Shown: positions 10,090 to 19,588, numbered from the stretch's first letter. The stretch is 64,000 nucleotides of DNA from Streptomyces sp. ADI96-02 (GCF_003846185.1 NZ_ML123034.1:2847796-2911795); one strand, 5' to 3'. Translations and numbers: made by a program. Notes: generated from the sequence alone by a model not told the origin.

Positions 10090-10659
10090 TCACAGGTGCA
10101 GAAGCATCCGGCTGTTGCCCAAGGTGTTCGGCTTCACTCGTTCGAGACCGAGGAACTCCGCGACGCCCTCGTCGTAGGAACGAAGCAGCTCACTGTAGAC
10201 ATCCGTGTCGACCGGCGTCTCTCCGATCTCGACGAAGCCGTGCTTGGTGAAGAAGTCCACTTCGAAGGTGAGGCAGAAAACCCTGCGCACACCGAGCCGG
10301 CGCGCGGTCTGCAAGAGCTTGCCCAGCAGCTGATGTCCCACTCCGGCGCCCTTGGCGCCCGGGTCGACGGCGAGCGTCCGGACTTCCGCGAGGTCTTCCC
10401 ACATCACGTGAAGTGCGCCGCAGCCGATGACCCGGCCGTCCTCAGCGCGTTCCGCGACCCAGAACTCCTGGATGTCCTCGTAAAGGGTGACGGTCGCTTT
10501 GTCGAGCAGGATGCCCCCGGAGACGTACCCGTCGAGGAGCCGGCGTACGGCCGCCACATCACTCGTCCTGGCGCGCCGGACGGTGATGGCGGGCTTATTT
10601 ACCGACGGGTCGGTATGGATTTCGGTATCCGGATCGCTCTGCGGCTGCTCTGAGGACAT
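10090..10659 (-). CDS. Amino-acid N-acetyltransferase (GNAT, probable N-acetylglutamate synthase)
   Basis: 189 aa GNAT enzyme, expected to acetylate glutamate with acetyl-CoA, the first step of arginine synthesis in actinobacteria. A GNAT core (about residues 25-165) is visible: the acetyl-CoA loop is in VDPGAKGAGVGHQLL and the terminal helix/strand around FFTKHGFVEIGETPVD. The sequence resembles the short mycobacterial-type ArgA that lacks a kinase-like domain. It lies 9 bases downstream of a BlaI-type regulator on the same strand, so the two are probably co-transcribed. No arg genes are nearby, so the substrate is inferred from family resemblance. Confidence 0.82.
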   Translation of the reverse strand: MSSEQPQSDPDTEIHTDPSVNKPAITVRRARTSDVAAVRRLLDGYVSGGILLDKATVTLYEDIQEFWVAERAEDGRVIGCGALHVMWEDLAEVRTLAVDPGAKGAGVGHQLLGKLLQTARRLGVRRVFCLTFEVDFFTKHGFVEIGETPVDTDVYSELLRSYDEGVAEFLGLERVKPNTLGNSRMLLHL

Positions 10660-10668
10660 GGGCCGACG

Positions 10669-11100
10669 CTATCGCCCGGCCTCCGGCTCCGCGCCATCGG
10701 CCGGGGCGGAGTCCTCGGGGGCACTCGCGGACGGTTCCGAACCGGGGGAAACCATGCGAACGGCGTCCTGGAGCGCTTCGCGCTGCTCGGCGGACATCAT
10801 CCCGAAGAACGCGACGAGAGCGGCGGCGGGGTTGTCGCTGCGCGACCAGGCTTCGTTCATCAGTGCGGCCGAGTAGGCGGCCCTGGTGGAGACGGCCGTA
10901 TATCGATATGCCCGGCCGTCGACTTCCCTGCGCACCCAGCCCTTCTGATGGAGATTGTCCATTACCGTCATGACCGTCGTGTAGGCGATGGACCGTTCCT
11001 GCTGAAGGTCCTCCAGGACTTCCCGCACGGTCACCGGCCGGTTCCATTGCCAGACGCGCGTCATCACGGCGTCCTCAAGCTCTCCCAATTGGCGGGGCAC
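10669..11100 (-). CDS. BlaI/MecI/CopY-family transcriptional regulator
   Basis: 143 aa. The N-terminal 80 residues are a winged helix of the penicillinase-repressor family (ELEDAVMTRVWQWN; TVREVLEDLQQERSIAYTTV; VMDNLHQKGWVRREVDGRAY). The middle helix (AALVAFFGMMSAEQREAL) is the dimerisation part. The acidic, Ala/Pro-rich tail of about 30 residues is disordered. BlaI proteins are cleavable repressors of beta-lactamase or respiratory genes in relatives, but no beta-lactamase or BlaR-type protease lies nearby; the co-directional neighbour is the acetyltransferase. Confidence 0.88.
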   Translation of the reverse strand: MPRQLGELEDAVMTRVWQWNRPVTVREVLEDLQQERSIAYTTVMTVMDNLHQKGWVRREVDGRAYRYTAVSTRAAYSAALMNEAWSRSDNPAAALVAFFGMMSAEQREALQDAVRMVSPGSEPSASAPEDSAPADGAEPEAGR

Positions 11101-11152
11101 GGCATCACTTTAGTGCCAGATGTCCCGAATGGCTGCTTATTACACAGCAAAA

Positions 11153-11182
11153 GAGCGCACAGCTCTCATGAGCCGTGCGCTC
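11153..11182 (-). terminator. Factor-independent terminator after the 59-residue membrane protein gene
   Basis: On the minus strand a long stem (GAGCGCAC...GTGCGCTC, about 12 bp with one mismatch and a 4-base loop) is followed directly by TTTT. It lies about 50 bases after the stop of the small gene at 11233. Confidence 0.75.
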
Positions 11183-11232
11183 CCAGAGGGTTCGCGACGG
11201 GGCCGGCGGCGGTCGCCGCCGCATCCGGACGG

Positions 11233-11412
11233 TCAGGCGTTCTCCGGACGAGCGGTCTGCTTCGCCGATTCCGCGCGGGCGACCGCGGCGTCCACGGCGG
11301 CGTCCTCCTTGGTCTTGTTCGGACCGCCCTGACTCTTGACGATCGTCACGACCAGGCCGATGAAGAAGGCGGCCATCACCACGGGGGGCACGAGCGCGGA
11401 TACGTAGTCCAT
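11233..11412 (-). CDS. Small single-pass membrane protein, unknown function
   Basis: 59 aa. One hydrophobic helix at residues 6-27 (ALVPPVVMAAFFIGLVVTIV) is followed by a charged, Ala-rich cytoplasmic-type tail (KTKEDAAVDAAVARAESAKQ). The start ATG encodes MDYVSAL; the open frame continues upstream without biological sense. A terminator with a U-tract follows. I do not recognise a characterised family. Small proteins of this pattern sit between the BlaI-type gene and coaX in other Streptomyces, as far as I recall. Confidence 0.7.
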   Translation of the reverse strand: MDYVSALVPPVVMAAFFIGLVVTIVKSQGGPNKTKEDAAVDAAVARAESAKQTARPENA

Positions 11413-11503
11413 GCCGTCCAGAGTAGCGACCCCTTGACCGCCGGACGCGGCGACCTCCCGGCGGAGGCCGCCGCGTCCGGCGCGGCGCGGGGCGGTCGCG
11501 GGC

Positions 11504-12115
11504 TCAGCCCGCCTCGCGCTCCTCGGACGGCGGCGGCGAGGGGCGGCGGCGCGGCGGGAAGACCTCCGAGGGCTTGGGCATCGGCCGCTCGCCGGGGGCC
11601 GGGCGGCGGCCCGGAGCCGCCGGAGTGCGCGGGCGGTCCGGCGGCGCGGGCGTCTTCGGGCGCTCCGGCTCCCGGTCCGCGGCGCGCCCGCCGGGCAGGG
11701 CGAGGAGCCTGCTGCGGGGCGCCGGGGCGGTGAGCCCGGCCGGGCGGCCGGCCAGCCGGGCGCGCACCGAGCGCTCGGCGAGCACCTGGCAGCGGTCCAG
11801 GAGCGCCGCGGCGAGGGGCCTGCCCCGCAGCGCGCGCAGGGCGGCCAGATCGTCCGGACGCGGGTCGTATCCGGCCGCCAGGGCGTCCTGGAGCAGTTCC
11901 AGGTAGCCGCTGACCGAGCCGGGGAGGGCGTTGCGGTAGCGGGCGAGGTCGGCGAGGAGGAACGCTCGCAGCCGACCCGCCTCGCCGACCGCCTCGTCCA
12001 CGGCGCCCGCGAGCCGCAGGCAGTCCTGGACATCCTCGTCGGGCAGGGGCGTCGGGTGGAGGGCGATGGCGAGGGCACGTCGGAGCACCCGCAGCTCGTC
12101 CGCGCTGAACGCCAT
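11504..12115 (-). CDS. Conserved hypothetical protein with basic Pro-rich tail
   Basis: 203 aa. The first 130 residues are helical and Leu/Ala-rich (MAFSADELRVLRRALAIALH; LRAFLLADLARYRNALPG; LLDRCQVLAERSVRARLAG). The last 70 residues are Pro/Arg-rich and probably disordered (PPRRRPSPPPSEEREAG). There is no membrane segment or catalytic motif. ATG 12115 is preceded closely by CGAGG; a second ATG at 12145 would add 10 residues. Function unknown. Confidence 0.65.
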   Translation of the reverse strand: MAFSADELRVLRRALAIALHPTPLPDEDVQDCLRLAGAVDEAVGEAGRLRAFLLADLARYRNALPGSVSGYLELLQDALAAGYDPRPDDLAALRALRGRPLAAALLDRCQVLAERSVRARLAGRPAGLTAPAPRSRLLALPGGRAADREPERPKTPAPPDRPRTPAAPGRRPAPGERPMPKPSEVFPPRRRPSPPPSEEREAG

Positions 12116-12268
12116 GCCGCCTCGTGAACCGTAGGGCGTGGGCATGACGCGACAATACGTGCTAAAGGGACAAAATCCGCTTAACTGGTCGTCGGTGGCG
12201 CGGCGTCCGCGTCCGGCCGGTCGCGGCTGCCGGTGAGCCCGCCGGCAGCCGTTCCCGCTGGTCCGCCG

Positions 12269-12289
12269 CCCGCCGCCCGGGGCGGCGGG
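12269..12289 (-). terminator. Terminator hairpin of the coaX operon
   Basis: A 9-bp stem (CCCGCCGCC-CGG-GGCGGCGGG) starts 7 bases past the coaX stop. There is no U-tract. The remaining bases to 12116 show nothing further. Confidence 0.5.
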
Positions 12290-12296
12290 GCCGCGG

Positions 12297-13094
12297 CTAC
12301 CTCCGCGCGACGTTGCGCTCGTACACCAGGCGCAGCCCGATCAGGGTCAGCCACGGCTCGTGCTCGTCGATGACGGAGGACTCGCCCAACACCATCGGAG
12401 CAAGCCCGCCCGTCGCGATGACGGTGACGTCGTCGGGGTCGCCGGCCAGCTCCTTCTTCATCCGGGCCACCACTCCGTCCACCTGGCCGGCGAATCCGTA
12501 GACGATCCCGGACTGCATCGCCTCGACGGTGTTCTTGCCGATCACGCTGCGCGGCCTGGCCAGCTCGATCTTGCGGAGCTGCGCGCCCTTGACGCCGAGC
12601 GCCTCCACCGAGATCTCGATGCCGGGGGAGATCACGCCGCCGACGTACTCGCCGCGCGCGGAGACCGCGTCGAAGGTGGTGGCCGTGCCGAAGTCGACCA
12701 CGATCGCCGGGCCCCCGTAGAGGTCGACGGCGGCGACCGCGTTGATGATGCGGTCCGCGCCGACCTCCTTCGGGTTGTCCATGAGGATCGGCACGCCCGT
12801 CTTGATGCCCGGTTCCACGAGCACGGCCGGGACGTCGCCGTAGTAGCGGCGGGTGACCTCGCGCAGTTCGTGCAGGACCGACGGGACGGTGGCGCAGATC
12901 GCGATGCCCTCGATGCCGTCGCTCAGCTCCACGCCGAGCAGCGGGTGCATGCCCATCAGGCCCTGGAGCAGGACGGCGAGTTCGTCGGCGGTGCGGCGGG
13001 CGTCGGTGGAGATCCGCCAGTGCTCGACGATCTCCTCGCCGTCGAACAGGCCGAGGACCGTGTGCGTGTTGCCGACGTCGATGGTGAGCAGCAT
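12297..13094 (-). CDS. coaX: Type III pantothenate kinase CoaX
   Basis: 265 aa. It phosphorylates pantothenate, the first step from vitamin B5 to coenzyme A. Family marks: N-terminal phosphate loop MLLTIDVGNTHTVLG, catalytic region VEPGIKTGVPI, GADRIINAVAA, and VDFGTATTFDAV plus the Gly-rich GGVISPGI of the ASKHA fold. The ATG shares one base with the nadC stop (TGATG), so translation is coupled. It is the last gene of a leftward operon that makes pantothenate precursors (panC) and NAD (nadB, nadC). Confidence 0.95.
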   Translation of the reverse strand: MLLTIDVGNTHTVLGLFDGEEIVEHWRISTDARRTADELAVLLQGLMGMHPLLGVELSDGIEGIAICATVPSVLHELREVTRRYYGDVPAVLVEPGIKTGVPILMDNPKEVGADRIINAVAAVDLYGGPAIVVDFGTATTFDAVSARGEYVGGVISPGIEISVEALGVKGAQLRKIELARPRSVIGKNTVEAMQSGIVYGFAGQVDGVVARMKKELAGDPDDVTVIATGGLAPMVLGESSVIDEHEPWLTLIGLRLVYERNVARR

Positions 13095-14152
13095 CAGGCG
13101 CGGGCCTCACCGGTGGCGGGGGCCGCGTCGCGGAAGTCCAGGCCGATGTCGAGGATCGGCGAGGAGTGGGTGAGCGCGCCGACGGCCAGGTAGTCCACGC
13201 CGGTATCCGCGTAGGCGCGGGCCGAGTCGAGCGTGAGGCGGCCGGAGGACTCCAGAACCGCCCGGCCGGCGACCAGCGCGACCGCCTCGGCGGTCTCGCC
13301 CGGGGTGAAGTTGTCCAGCAGGATCAGGTCCGCGCCCGCGTCGAGCACCTCGCGGACCTGCTCCATGGTGTCGACCTCGACCTCGACGGCCACATCCGGG
13401 AACGCCTCGCGCACCCGCTTGAACGCCTCGGCGACGCCACCCGCGGCCACCACGTGGTTGTCCTTGACCAGGGCCGCGTCGAAGAGCGACATCCGGTGGT
13501 TGACCCCGCCGCCGCAGCGGACCGCGTACTTCTCCAGCGCGCGCAGGCCGGCCGTCGTCTTGCGGGTGTCGCGGACCTTCGCCCGGCTGCCCTCCAGCAC
13601 GTCCGCCCAGGCGCGGGTCGCGGTCGCGATGCCGGAGAGGCGGCAGAGCAGGTTCAGCGCGCTGCGCTCGCCGGTCAGCAGGTCGCGGGTGCGGGTGGTG
13701 ACGGTCAGCAGCTTCTGGCCGGGGGCGACGCGGTCGCCGTCCTCGACGTGCCGTTCGACCTCGAACTCGTCGGTGCAGACGATCGACAGGACCGCCTCGG
13801 CGACCCGCAGCCCGGCGACGACGCCCGCCTCGCGGGCGGTGAAGTCCCCGGTGATCACGGCGTCCTCGGGGACGGTCGCCACGGTCGTCACGTCCACGCC
13901 GCCGTCGAGGTCCTCCTCGATCGCGACATGGGCGACGTCCTCGACCTGTACGGGGTCCAGACCCGCCTCGGCCAGCAGCAGCGCGAGCGCGGGGTCGAGG
14001 CCGCACTCCAGGGCGTCGGGGTCGAATCCGTCGCCGCAGCCGCAGTCGTCGCCGCAGCCGCCCCCCGGCGCTGCGGACGCTGCGGGCGCGCCGACCCGGA
14101 TGAGCGGGACGTCCACGGGAGTGGGGCGCGGATTCTCTTCGGGCGTGCTCAC
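13094..14152 (-). CDS. nadC: Nicotinate-nucleotide diphosphorylase (quinolinate phosphoribosyltransferase) NadC
   Basis: 352 aa. It converts quinolinate and PRPP to nicotinate mononucleotide. Typical marks are EEDLDGGVDVTT, NLLCRLSGIATATR, RDTRKTTAGLRALEKYAVRC, GGGVNHRMSLFDAALVKDNH and ILLDNFTPGE. GTG 14152 is preceded by GAGGAG at 9 bases. The N-terminal 60 residues extend beyond the usual core and contain a cysteine cluster (GGGCGDDCGCG). The gene follows nadB and overlaps coaX by one base. Confidence 0.94.
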   Translation of the reverse strand: MSTPEENPRPTPVDVPLIRVGAPAASAAPGGGCGDDCGCGDGFDPDALECGLDPALALLLAEAGLDPVQVEDVAHVAIEEDLDGGVDVTTVATVPEDAVITGDFTAREAGVVAGLRVAEAVLSIVCTDEFEVERHVEDGDRVAPGQKLLTVTTRTRDLLTGERSALNLLCRLSGIATATRAWADVLEGSRAKVRDTRKTTAGLRALEKYAVRCGGGVNHRMSLFDAALVKDNHVVAAGGVAEAFKRVREAFPDVAVEVEVDTMEQVREVLDAGADLILLDNFTPGETAEAVALVAGRAVLESSGRLTLDSARAYADTGVDYLAVGALTHSSPILDIGLDFRDAAPATGEARA

Positions 14153-14235
14153 GGTTGCGGCTCCTCGGGGGCGTGGCGGGTGGTGCGGGTGGGGCGTGGG
14201 CGGCTCGGCGGTGCGGCTGCTTTCCAGCAGTCTGC

Positions 14236-15990
14236 TCAATCCGCCGTGCGTACGGGTGGGAACGCGGCGGTCCCGGTGCGGTGGACGACCGGGGTGCGGT
14301 CCGGGGCCACGCGGACGACGAGGTGGCGGCGCCAGTGCGCGTCGTCGCGGTCGGGCCGGTCCTCGCGCCAGTGGCAGCCGCGGGTCTCCTCGCGCTCGCG
14401 GGCGGCGGCGACCAGGACGCGGGAGACCAGGAGGAGGTTGGTGACCTCCCAGGCGTCGACCCCGGGGACGACGGCCTTGGCGTCGGGCCCGGCCGCGTCG
14501 GCGGCGGCGCAGCGGTGCAGGGACTCCAGCTCCTCGGCGGCGGCGGCCAGGCTCGCGGCGGAGCGCAGGACTCCGGCGCCCCGGGTCATGATGCGCTGGA
14601 TCGCCGGGCGGGCCTCGGGCGCGAGCAGCGCGACGGGTCCGTCCGCCGTCCCGTGCGCCGTGCCGTCGGCCGTGCCGTGCACCGTGCCGTCGGCCGTGCC
14701 GTGCGCGGCCTCGTCGGGGCCGGGCGCCGGGTCGGTGCGGGCCGGGCGGGCGGCGGCGATGTCGGCGGCGATGCGCTCGGCGAAGACCAGGCCCTCCAGG
14801 AGGGAGTTGGACGCCAGCCGGTTGGCGCCGTGCACGCCCGTGCAGGCGGCCTCGCCGCAGGCGTACAGACCGGGCACGGTGGTGCGGCCCCGCAGGTCGG
14901 TGCGGATGCCCCCGGAGGCGTAGTGCGCGGCCGGGGCCACCGGGATCGGCTCGGTGACCGGGTCGATCCCGTGGGCGCGGCAGGCGGCCAGGATCGTCGG
15001 GAAGCGCTGCTCCCACATCCGCGCCCCGAAGTGCCGGGCGTCCAGGTACATGTGCTCGGCGGCCTGCTCGTGCATCCGGCGGGTGATGGCCTTGGCGACG
15101 ATGTCGCGGGGGGCCAGCTCGGCCAGCTCGTGCTGTCCGAGCATGAAGCGGACTCCGTCGCCGTCGACGAGGTGGGCCCCCTCGCCGCGCACCGCCTCGG
15201 AGACCAGGGGCTGCTGGCCCTCGGAGTCCGCGCCCAGGAACAGGACCGTCGGGTGGAACTGGACGAACTCCAGGTCGGAGACCTCCGCCCCGGCCCGCAG
15301 CGCGAGGGCCACGCCGTCGCCGGTGGAGACCGGCGGGTTGGTGGTGGCGGAGAAGACCTGGCCCATGCCGCCGGTGGCGAGGACGACCGAGGGGGCGCGG
15401 ACCGCGCCGACGCCGTCGTGCTGGCCCTCGCCCATCACGTGCAGCGAGACGCCCGCCGTACGGCCTTCGCCGTCCGTGAGCAGGTCCAGCACCAGCGCGT
15501 TCTCGATGGTGTGCAGGGCGGCCGAGCGGACCGCGTCGACCAGGGCGCGGGAGATCTCGGCGCCGGTCGCGTCGCCGCCCGCGTGCGCGATCCGGCGGCG
15601 GTGGTGGCCGCCCTCGCGGGTCAGCGCGATGTCGCCGCTCTCGGTGGTGTCGAAGTGCGCGCCCGTGCCGATGAGCCGGCGCACCGCGTCCGGCCCCTCG
15701 GTGACCAGCACCCGGACGGCCTCCTCGTCGCAGAGGCCGGCCCCGGCGACGAGCGTGTCGTCGAGGTGCTGCTCGGGGGTGTCGCCCTCGCCGAGCGCGG
15801 CGGCGATGCCGCCCTGGGCCCAGCGGGTGGAGCCGTCGTCGAGCCGGGCCTTGGTGACGACCACCGTGTCCAGTCCGGCGGCGGCGCAGCGCAGCGCGGC
15901 CGTGAGCCCGGCGACGCCGGAGCCGACCACGACGACGTCCGCGTCGATGGCCCAGCCGGGTGCGGGGGCGGTCAGCCGTATTCCGGTCAC
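14236..15990 (-). CDS. nadB: L-aspartate oxidase NadB
   Basis: 584 aa FAD enzyme that oxidises L-aspartate to iminoaspartate, first step of de novo NAD synthesis. The FAD-binding motif [15 protein letters not shown] is at the N-terminus. Active-site regions seen are [17 protein letters not shown] and [21 protein letters not shown] repeated linker (HGTADGTx units, about residues 430-453) interrupts the usual sequence before the C-terminal helical domain and is encoded by 24-base DNA repeats. GTG 15990 overlaps the panC stop (GTGA). The NadA partner is not in the window. Confidence 0.94.
   Translation of the reverse strand: MTGIRLTAPAPGWAIDADVVVVGSGVAGLTAALRCAAAGLDTVVVTKARLDDGSTRWAQGGIAAALGEGDTPEQHLDDTLVAGAGLCDEEAVRVLVTEGPDAVRRLIGTGAHFDTTESGDIALTREGGHHRRRIAHAGGDATGAEISRALVDAVRSAALHTIENALVLDLLTDGEGRTAGVSLHVMGEGQHDGVGAVRAPSVVLATGGMGQVFSATTNPPVSTGDGVALALRAGAEVSDLEFVQFHPTVLFLGADSEGQQPLVSEAVRGEGAHLVDGDGVRFMLGQHELAELAPRDIVAKAITRRMHEQAAEHMYLDARHFGARMWEQRFPTILAACRAHGIDPVTEPIPVAPAAHYASGGIRTDLRGRTTVPGLYACGEAACTGVHGANRLASNSLLEGLVFAERIAADIAAARPARTDPAPGPDEAAHGTADGTVHGTADGTAHGTADGPVALLAPEARPAIQRIMTRGAGVLRSAASLAAAAEELESLHRCAAADAAGPDAKAVVPGVDAWEVTNLLLVSRVLVAAAREREETRGCHWREDRPDRDDAHWRRHLVVRVAPDRTPVVHRTGTAAFPPVRTAD
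14636..14707 (-). repeat. 24-bp tandem repeat inside nadB
   Basis: Two nearly identical 24-base units (14660-14683 and 14684-14707) and one degenerate unit (14636-14659) keep the reading frame and encode HGTADGTA/V-like octapeptides in NadB. Confidence 0.75.
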
Positions 15991-17066
15991 GTCAGGGCTC
16001 CGAAGGTGAGGGGGATGTTGTCGATGAGGCGGGTGGCCCCGACCCGGGCGGCGACGGCGAGGACCGCCTCGCCGCTCTCGCGGTCGTCGGGGATCTCGGT
16101 GAAGTCCGCCGGGTCGACGAGCGCCAGGTAGTCCACGGCGAGCGGCTGCCCGCCCCGGGCCGCGGCCTCGTCCAGGACGGCCTGGGCGGCGGCCCGCACG
16201 GCGGCGGGCGCCCCGTTGGGCCGGGCGAGCGCGACGGCCTGGGCGTCCGCCGCGGCGCGGGACTCGCCGAGCCGGTCGAGCCCGGCGGCCCGGTCGCCGC
16301 CGGGCGCGGTGGCCCTGGCCCGCTCGTGCAGGGCCTGTTGGGCGGCGAGCCGGTCGCGGGCCGCGAACAGCGCGCGGGACAGGGCGAGCGCGGTGTGCCG
16401 CTCCGCGGTGGACAGGAACCGGTTGCGGCTGGAGAGCGCGAGGCCGTCGGGGTCGCGGACGGTGGGCACGCCGGTGACGCGGACGGCGAAGTTCAGGTCG
16501 CGGACCATGCGGCGGATCAGGGCGAGCTGCTGGGCGTCCTTCTGCCCGTAGAACACCTCGTCGGGCCGGGTGAGGTGGAGGAGCTTGGCGACGACGGTGA
16601 GCATGCCGTCGAAGTGGCCGGGGCGGGCCGCGCCTTCCAGGCGTTCGCCCATCGGACCGGCGGAGATCCGGACCAGCGGTTCGCCGCCGGGGTAGACCTC
16701 GTCCACGCCGGGGGCGAAGACGGCGTCCGCGCCCGCGGCGGCGGCGAGGGCCAGATCGGCGTCCAGGGTGCGCGGGTAGCGGTCCAGGTCGGCCGCCTCG
16801 CCGAACTGGAGCGGATTGACGAAGACCGTCACGACGACCTGGCCCCCGGCGCCCACCGCCGTGCGGGCGGTGCGGATCAGCGCGGCGTGGCCCTCGTGGA
16901 GCGCGCCCATCGTCATGACGACGGCGCGCGCGGCCCCGGACGGCCGGGCCAGGGCGTCCAGCTCGGCGGCGGTGCGCAGCAGGGCGGGCGCGGGCGCTCC
17001 CGCCGCGCCGCTCCGGCCGCCCTCGGCCGGCACCGGCCGTCCGCCGTCCTCTCCGGTCGTCCTCAT
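15987..17066 (-). CDS. panC: Pantoate--beta-alanine ligase PanC
   Basis: 359 aa, longer than the usual about 280 because of an N-terminal extension of about 30 residues and an Ala-rich insertion near residues 240-280. It joins pantoate and beta-alanine with ATP to make pantothenate. Motifs: [17 protein letters not shown] (nucleotide-binding HxGH), [46 protein letters not shown]. It overlaps the upstream DUF2520 gene by 4 bases and nadB downstream by 4 bases, so the operon is tightly coupled. Confidence 0.93.
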   Translation of the reverse strand: MRTTGEDGGRPVPAEGGRSGAAGAPAPALLRTAAELDALARPSGAARAVVMTMGALHEGHAALIRTARTAVGAGGQVVVTVFVNPLQFGEAADLDRYPRTLDADLALAAAAGADAVFAPGVDEVYPGGEPLVRISAGPMGERLEGAARPGHFDGMLTVVAKLLHLTRPDEVFYGQKDAQQLALIRRMVRDLNFAVRVTGVPTVRDPDGLALSSRNRFLSTAERHTALALSRALFAARDRLAAQQALHERARATAPGGDRAAGLDRLGESRAAADAQAVALARPNGAPAAVRAAAQAVLDEAAARGGQPLAVDYLALVDPADFTEIPDDRESGEAVLAVAARVGATRLIDNIPLTFGALT

Positions 17067-18028
17067 CGGGCCCCTCCCGGTCCGCCGCCGCCGGGGCCCG
17101 TGCCGCCGGGCCCCTTCTCCTGGTCGGCCAGCACGACGAGCAGGTCCTCGGCCTGCTCCGCCTTGAGGAGGCCGTGGGCGAGCGCCCGGTCGGCCGTGGC
17201 GCGGGCCATCGCCAGATAGCCCGCCACCATCTGCGGCGCGTGTGCGCGCAACTCGCCGACATGGGCGGCCACGGTGCCCGCGTCCCCCCGGGAGACGGGG
17301 CCGGTCAGGGCCGCGTCACCCGAGCGCAGGGCGTTGTCCAGCGCGGCGCCGAGGAGCGGGCCGAGCATCCGGTCCGGTGCCGCCACCCCGGCCAGCGACA
17401 GCAGCTCCATGGCCTCGGCGACCAGGGTGACCAGGTGGTTCGAGCCGAGTGCGAGGGCCGCGTGGTAGAGCGGCCGGGACTCCTCGGCGATCCACTCCGG
17501 CTCGCCGCCCATCTCGATGACCAACGCCTCGGCGGCCAGCCGCAGCTCCTCGGGGGCGGTGACCCCGAACGGGCAGCCGGCCAGGCGCTGGACGTCGACG
17601 GAGGTGCCGGTGAAGGTCATCGCCGGGTGCAGCGCGAGCGGCAGCCCGCCGGCCCGCAGCACCGGGTCCAGCACCCGGGCCCCGTACCGCCCGGAGGTGT
17701 GGACGATCAGCTGTCCCGGCCGTACGGCGCCGGTCTCGGCGAGCCCCGCGACCAGCGGGACCAGGGCGTCGTCAGGCACGGTGAGCAGCACCAGGTCGGC
17801 GCGGGCCAGCACCTCGGCGGGCTCGACCAGGGGGACGTCGGGGAGCAGGTCGGCGGCGCGGCGTCGGGAGGCGTCGGAGACTCCCGAGACGGCCACCGGG
17901 CGGTGTCCGGCCAGCCGGAGCGCGGCGGCGAGCGCGGGGCCGACGCGGCCGGCTCCGACGACGCCGACGGCGAGGCGGGCGGGGCGGTCCCTCGCGTCGA
18001 GGGCTTCTGGGGAATGTGGTGCGTTCAC
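17063..18028 (-). CDS. Rossmann-fold/DUF2520 protein, possible ketopantoate-reductase-like dehydrogenase
   Basis: 321 aa. The N-terminal Rossmann domain has [18 protein letters not shown] (GxGxxG). The second, helical domain is of DUF2520 type ([29 protein letters not shown]). The overall plan is that of 6-phosphogluconate/ketopantoate-type reductases. It is the first gene of the panC-nadB-nadC-coaX operon, overlapping panC by ATGA. Its place suggests a redox step in pantothenate synthesis, perhaps replacing PanE, but this is inference from neighbours only. The end is Gly/Pro-rich. Confidence 0.85.
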   Translation of the reverse strand: MNAPHSPEALDARDRPARLAVGVVGAGRVGPALAAALRLAGHRPVAVSGVSDASRRRAADLLPDVPLVEPAEVLARADLVLLTVPDDALVPLVAGLAETGAVRPGQLIVHTSGRYGARVLDPVLRAGGLPLALHPAMTFTGTSVDVQRLAGCPFGVTAPEELRLAAEALVIEMGGEPEWIAEESRPLYHAALALGSNHLVTLVAEAMELLSLAGVAAPDRMLGPLLGAALDNALRSGDAALTGPVSRGDAGTVAAHVGELRAHAPQMVAGYLAMARATADRALAHGLLKAEQAEDLLVVLADQEKGPGGTGPGGGGPGGAR

Positions 18029-18196
18029 GCGGCGACGGCCTTCCGTTCCAGTCCGCGGGGGGTACCGGACGATTTATCTGCATGCTACGCCAGCGTTTCG
18101 GCGGAACTCCCCCGCTGTCCACAGCCTGTGGGTAACTCCGCGGGCCGGACGGAAACCCCGTGGCCGCGCCCGGCCCGCCCGGGTGATGATCGTCCC

Positions 18197-19363
18197 ATGG
18201 CGGAGACGGATGAGCAGGAGCGGCGACGGCGCAGGGTGACCGCCTGGCGGCGTTCGCACCGGGTGCTGGCGCGGATGAGCACGGACCGCACCCTGGGCGA
18301 GCAGTTGGCGGCGCTGGCCGCCGACGCCGGGTCCGTCCACGATCCGGACGACTACGTGGACCTGTACGGCGGCGGGGTCGTGGGCGAGCTGGAGCGGCGG
18401 GTCGCCGGGCTGCTCGGCATGGAGGCGGCGGCGTTCTTCCCGACCGGCACGATGGCGCAGCAGGTGGCGCTGCGCTGCTGGGCGGGGCGCACCGGGAACG
18501 CGACGGTGGCCCTCCATCCGCTCTCCCACCCGGAGGTGCACGAGGGAGGCGCGCTCGGATCGGTGAGCGGGCTGCGCACGGTGCACCCGACGTCCGAGCC
18601 CCGGCTGCCGACGGCCGAGGAGGTCCGGGAGGCCCCGGAGCCCTTCGGCACGCTGATGCTGGAGCTGCCGCTGCGGGACGCCGGGTTCGTCCTGCCCGAG
18701 TGGGACGAACTGGAGGCGGTGGTCTCGGCGGCGCGGGAGCGGGACGCGGTGGTGCACCTGGACGGGGCCCGGCTGTGGGAGTGCGGGACGCACTTCGGGC
18801 GGGAGGTCGCGGAGATCGCCGGGCTCGCGGACAGCGTGTACGTGTCGTTCTACAAGTCGCTCGGCGGGCTGTCCGGGGCGGCGCTGGCCGGTCCGGCGGA
18901 GCTGGTCGAGGAGGCGCGGGTCTGGCGGCACCGGTACGGCGGCCAGGTCTTCCAGCAGTATCCGGCGGCCCTGTCGGCGCTGCTGGGCCTGGAGCGGGAG
19001 CTGCCGCGGCTGCCGGAGTACGTGGCGCGGGCCAGGACGGTGGCCGCGGCGCTGACGGAGGGGTTCGCCGGGGCGGGGACGCCGTGGTTCCGACTGACCC
19101 CGGAGCAGCCGCACACGCACCAGTTCCGGGTCTGGCTGCCGTACGGGACCGAGGTGCTGGACGAGGCGTCGGTGCGGCAGGCCGAGGAGACGGGCGTGAC
19201 GCTGTTCCGGCGCTGGTTCACGGGCGCGGCCGGGCTGCCGCTCGGGATGTCGTTCACCGAGGTGACGGTGGCGGCGGAGGGCCTGGAGTGGACGGATCGG
19301 GACGTACGGGAGGCGCTGGCGGGGTTCCTGGCGCGGCTGGAGGCCGTCGCGGCCGGGGCGTGA
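18197..19363 (+). CDS. Threonine-aldolase-family PLP enzyme (beta-eliminating lyase)
   Basis: 388 aa, fold type I PLP enzyme. Features: small-domain DYVDLYGGGVVGELERRVA, FFPTGTMAQQVALRCW, HLDGARLWE (Asp that binds the pyridine N), and Lys in VYVSFYKSLGGLSGA that should bind PLP. The family cleaves L-threonine to glycine and acetaldehyde or related beta-hydroxy amino acids. An N-terminal Arg/Glu-rich extension of about 45 residues precedes the fold. The ATG at 18197 lies after a 168-base divergent gap to the DUF2520 gene. The exact substrate is not resolved. Confidence 0.85.
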   Translation: MAETDEQERRRRRVTAWRRSHRVLARMSTDRTLGEQLAALAADAGSVHDPDDYVDLYGGGVVGELERRVAGLLGMEAAAFFPTGTMAQQVALRCWAGRTGNATVALHPLSHPEVHEGGALGSVSGLRTVHPTSEPRLPTAEEVREAPEPFGTLMLELPLRDAGFVLPEWDELEAVVSAARERDAVVHLDGARLWECGTHFGREVAEIAGLADSVYVSFYKSLGGLSGAALAGPAELVEEARVWRHRYGGQVFQQYPAALSALLGLERELPRLPEYVARARTVAAALTEGFAGAGTPWFRLTPEQPHTHQFRVWLPYGTEVLDEASVRQAEETGVTLFRRWFTGAAGLPLGMSFTEVTVAAEGLEWTDRDVREALAGFLARLEAVAAGA

Positions 19364-19414
19364 CCCGTCGGTTGTCCCGAGGGTCACGGGAGGCGGGTCC
19401 GCCACCCGCCGGCC

Positions 19415-19588
19415 TCAGGTGTCCGACCGCTCCGGCGGCGGGTCCTCGGCGACGCGGCGGCCCGGCGGGTGGGAGAGCCAGTGGCGGTAGAGGGAGCGCA
19501 GCACCGAGCGGTCGTGGCGGCCCGGCGGCGGCGGTGCGGGCTCGCCCAGCCGGGCGGCGCGGTAGGTGTCGAGCATGTGCTGCTGCAT
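19415..19588 (-). CDS. Small hypothetical protein
   Basis: 57 aa (MQQHMLDTYRAARLGE..., Pro/Arg/His-rich). It lies between the convergent aldolase-like gene and the response regulator. ATG 19588 has GAAGG at 10 bases; an earlier ATG at 19597 would add three residues but has the site too close. No motif is recognised. The N-terminal helix looks real; the Arg/Pro tail is low complexity, so confidence is moderate. Confidence 0.45.
   Translation of the reverse strand: MQQHMLDTYRAARLGEPAPPPPGRHDRSVLRSLYRHWLSHPPGRRVAEDPPPERSDT

Noticed and set aside
10669..11100. BlaI-type regulator as evidence of a beta-lactam resistance locus
   Set aside because: No beta-lactamase, PBP2a or BlaR1-type protease is nearby; its partner is an acetyltransferase.
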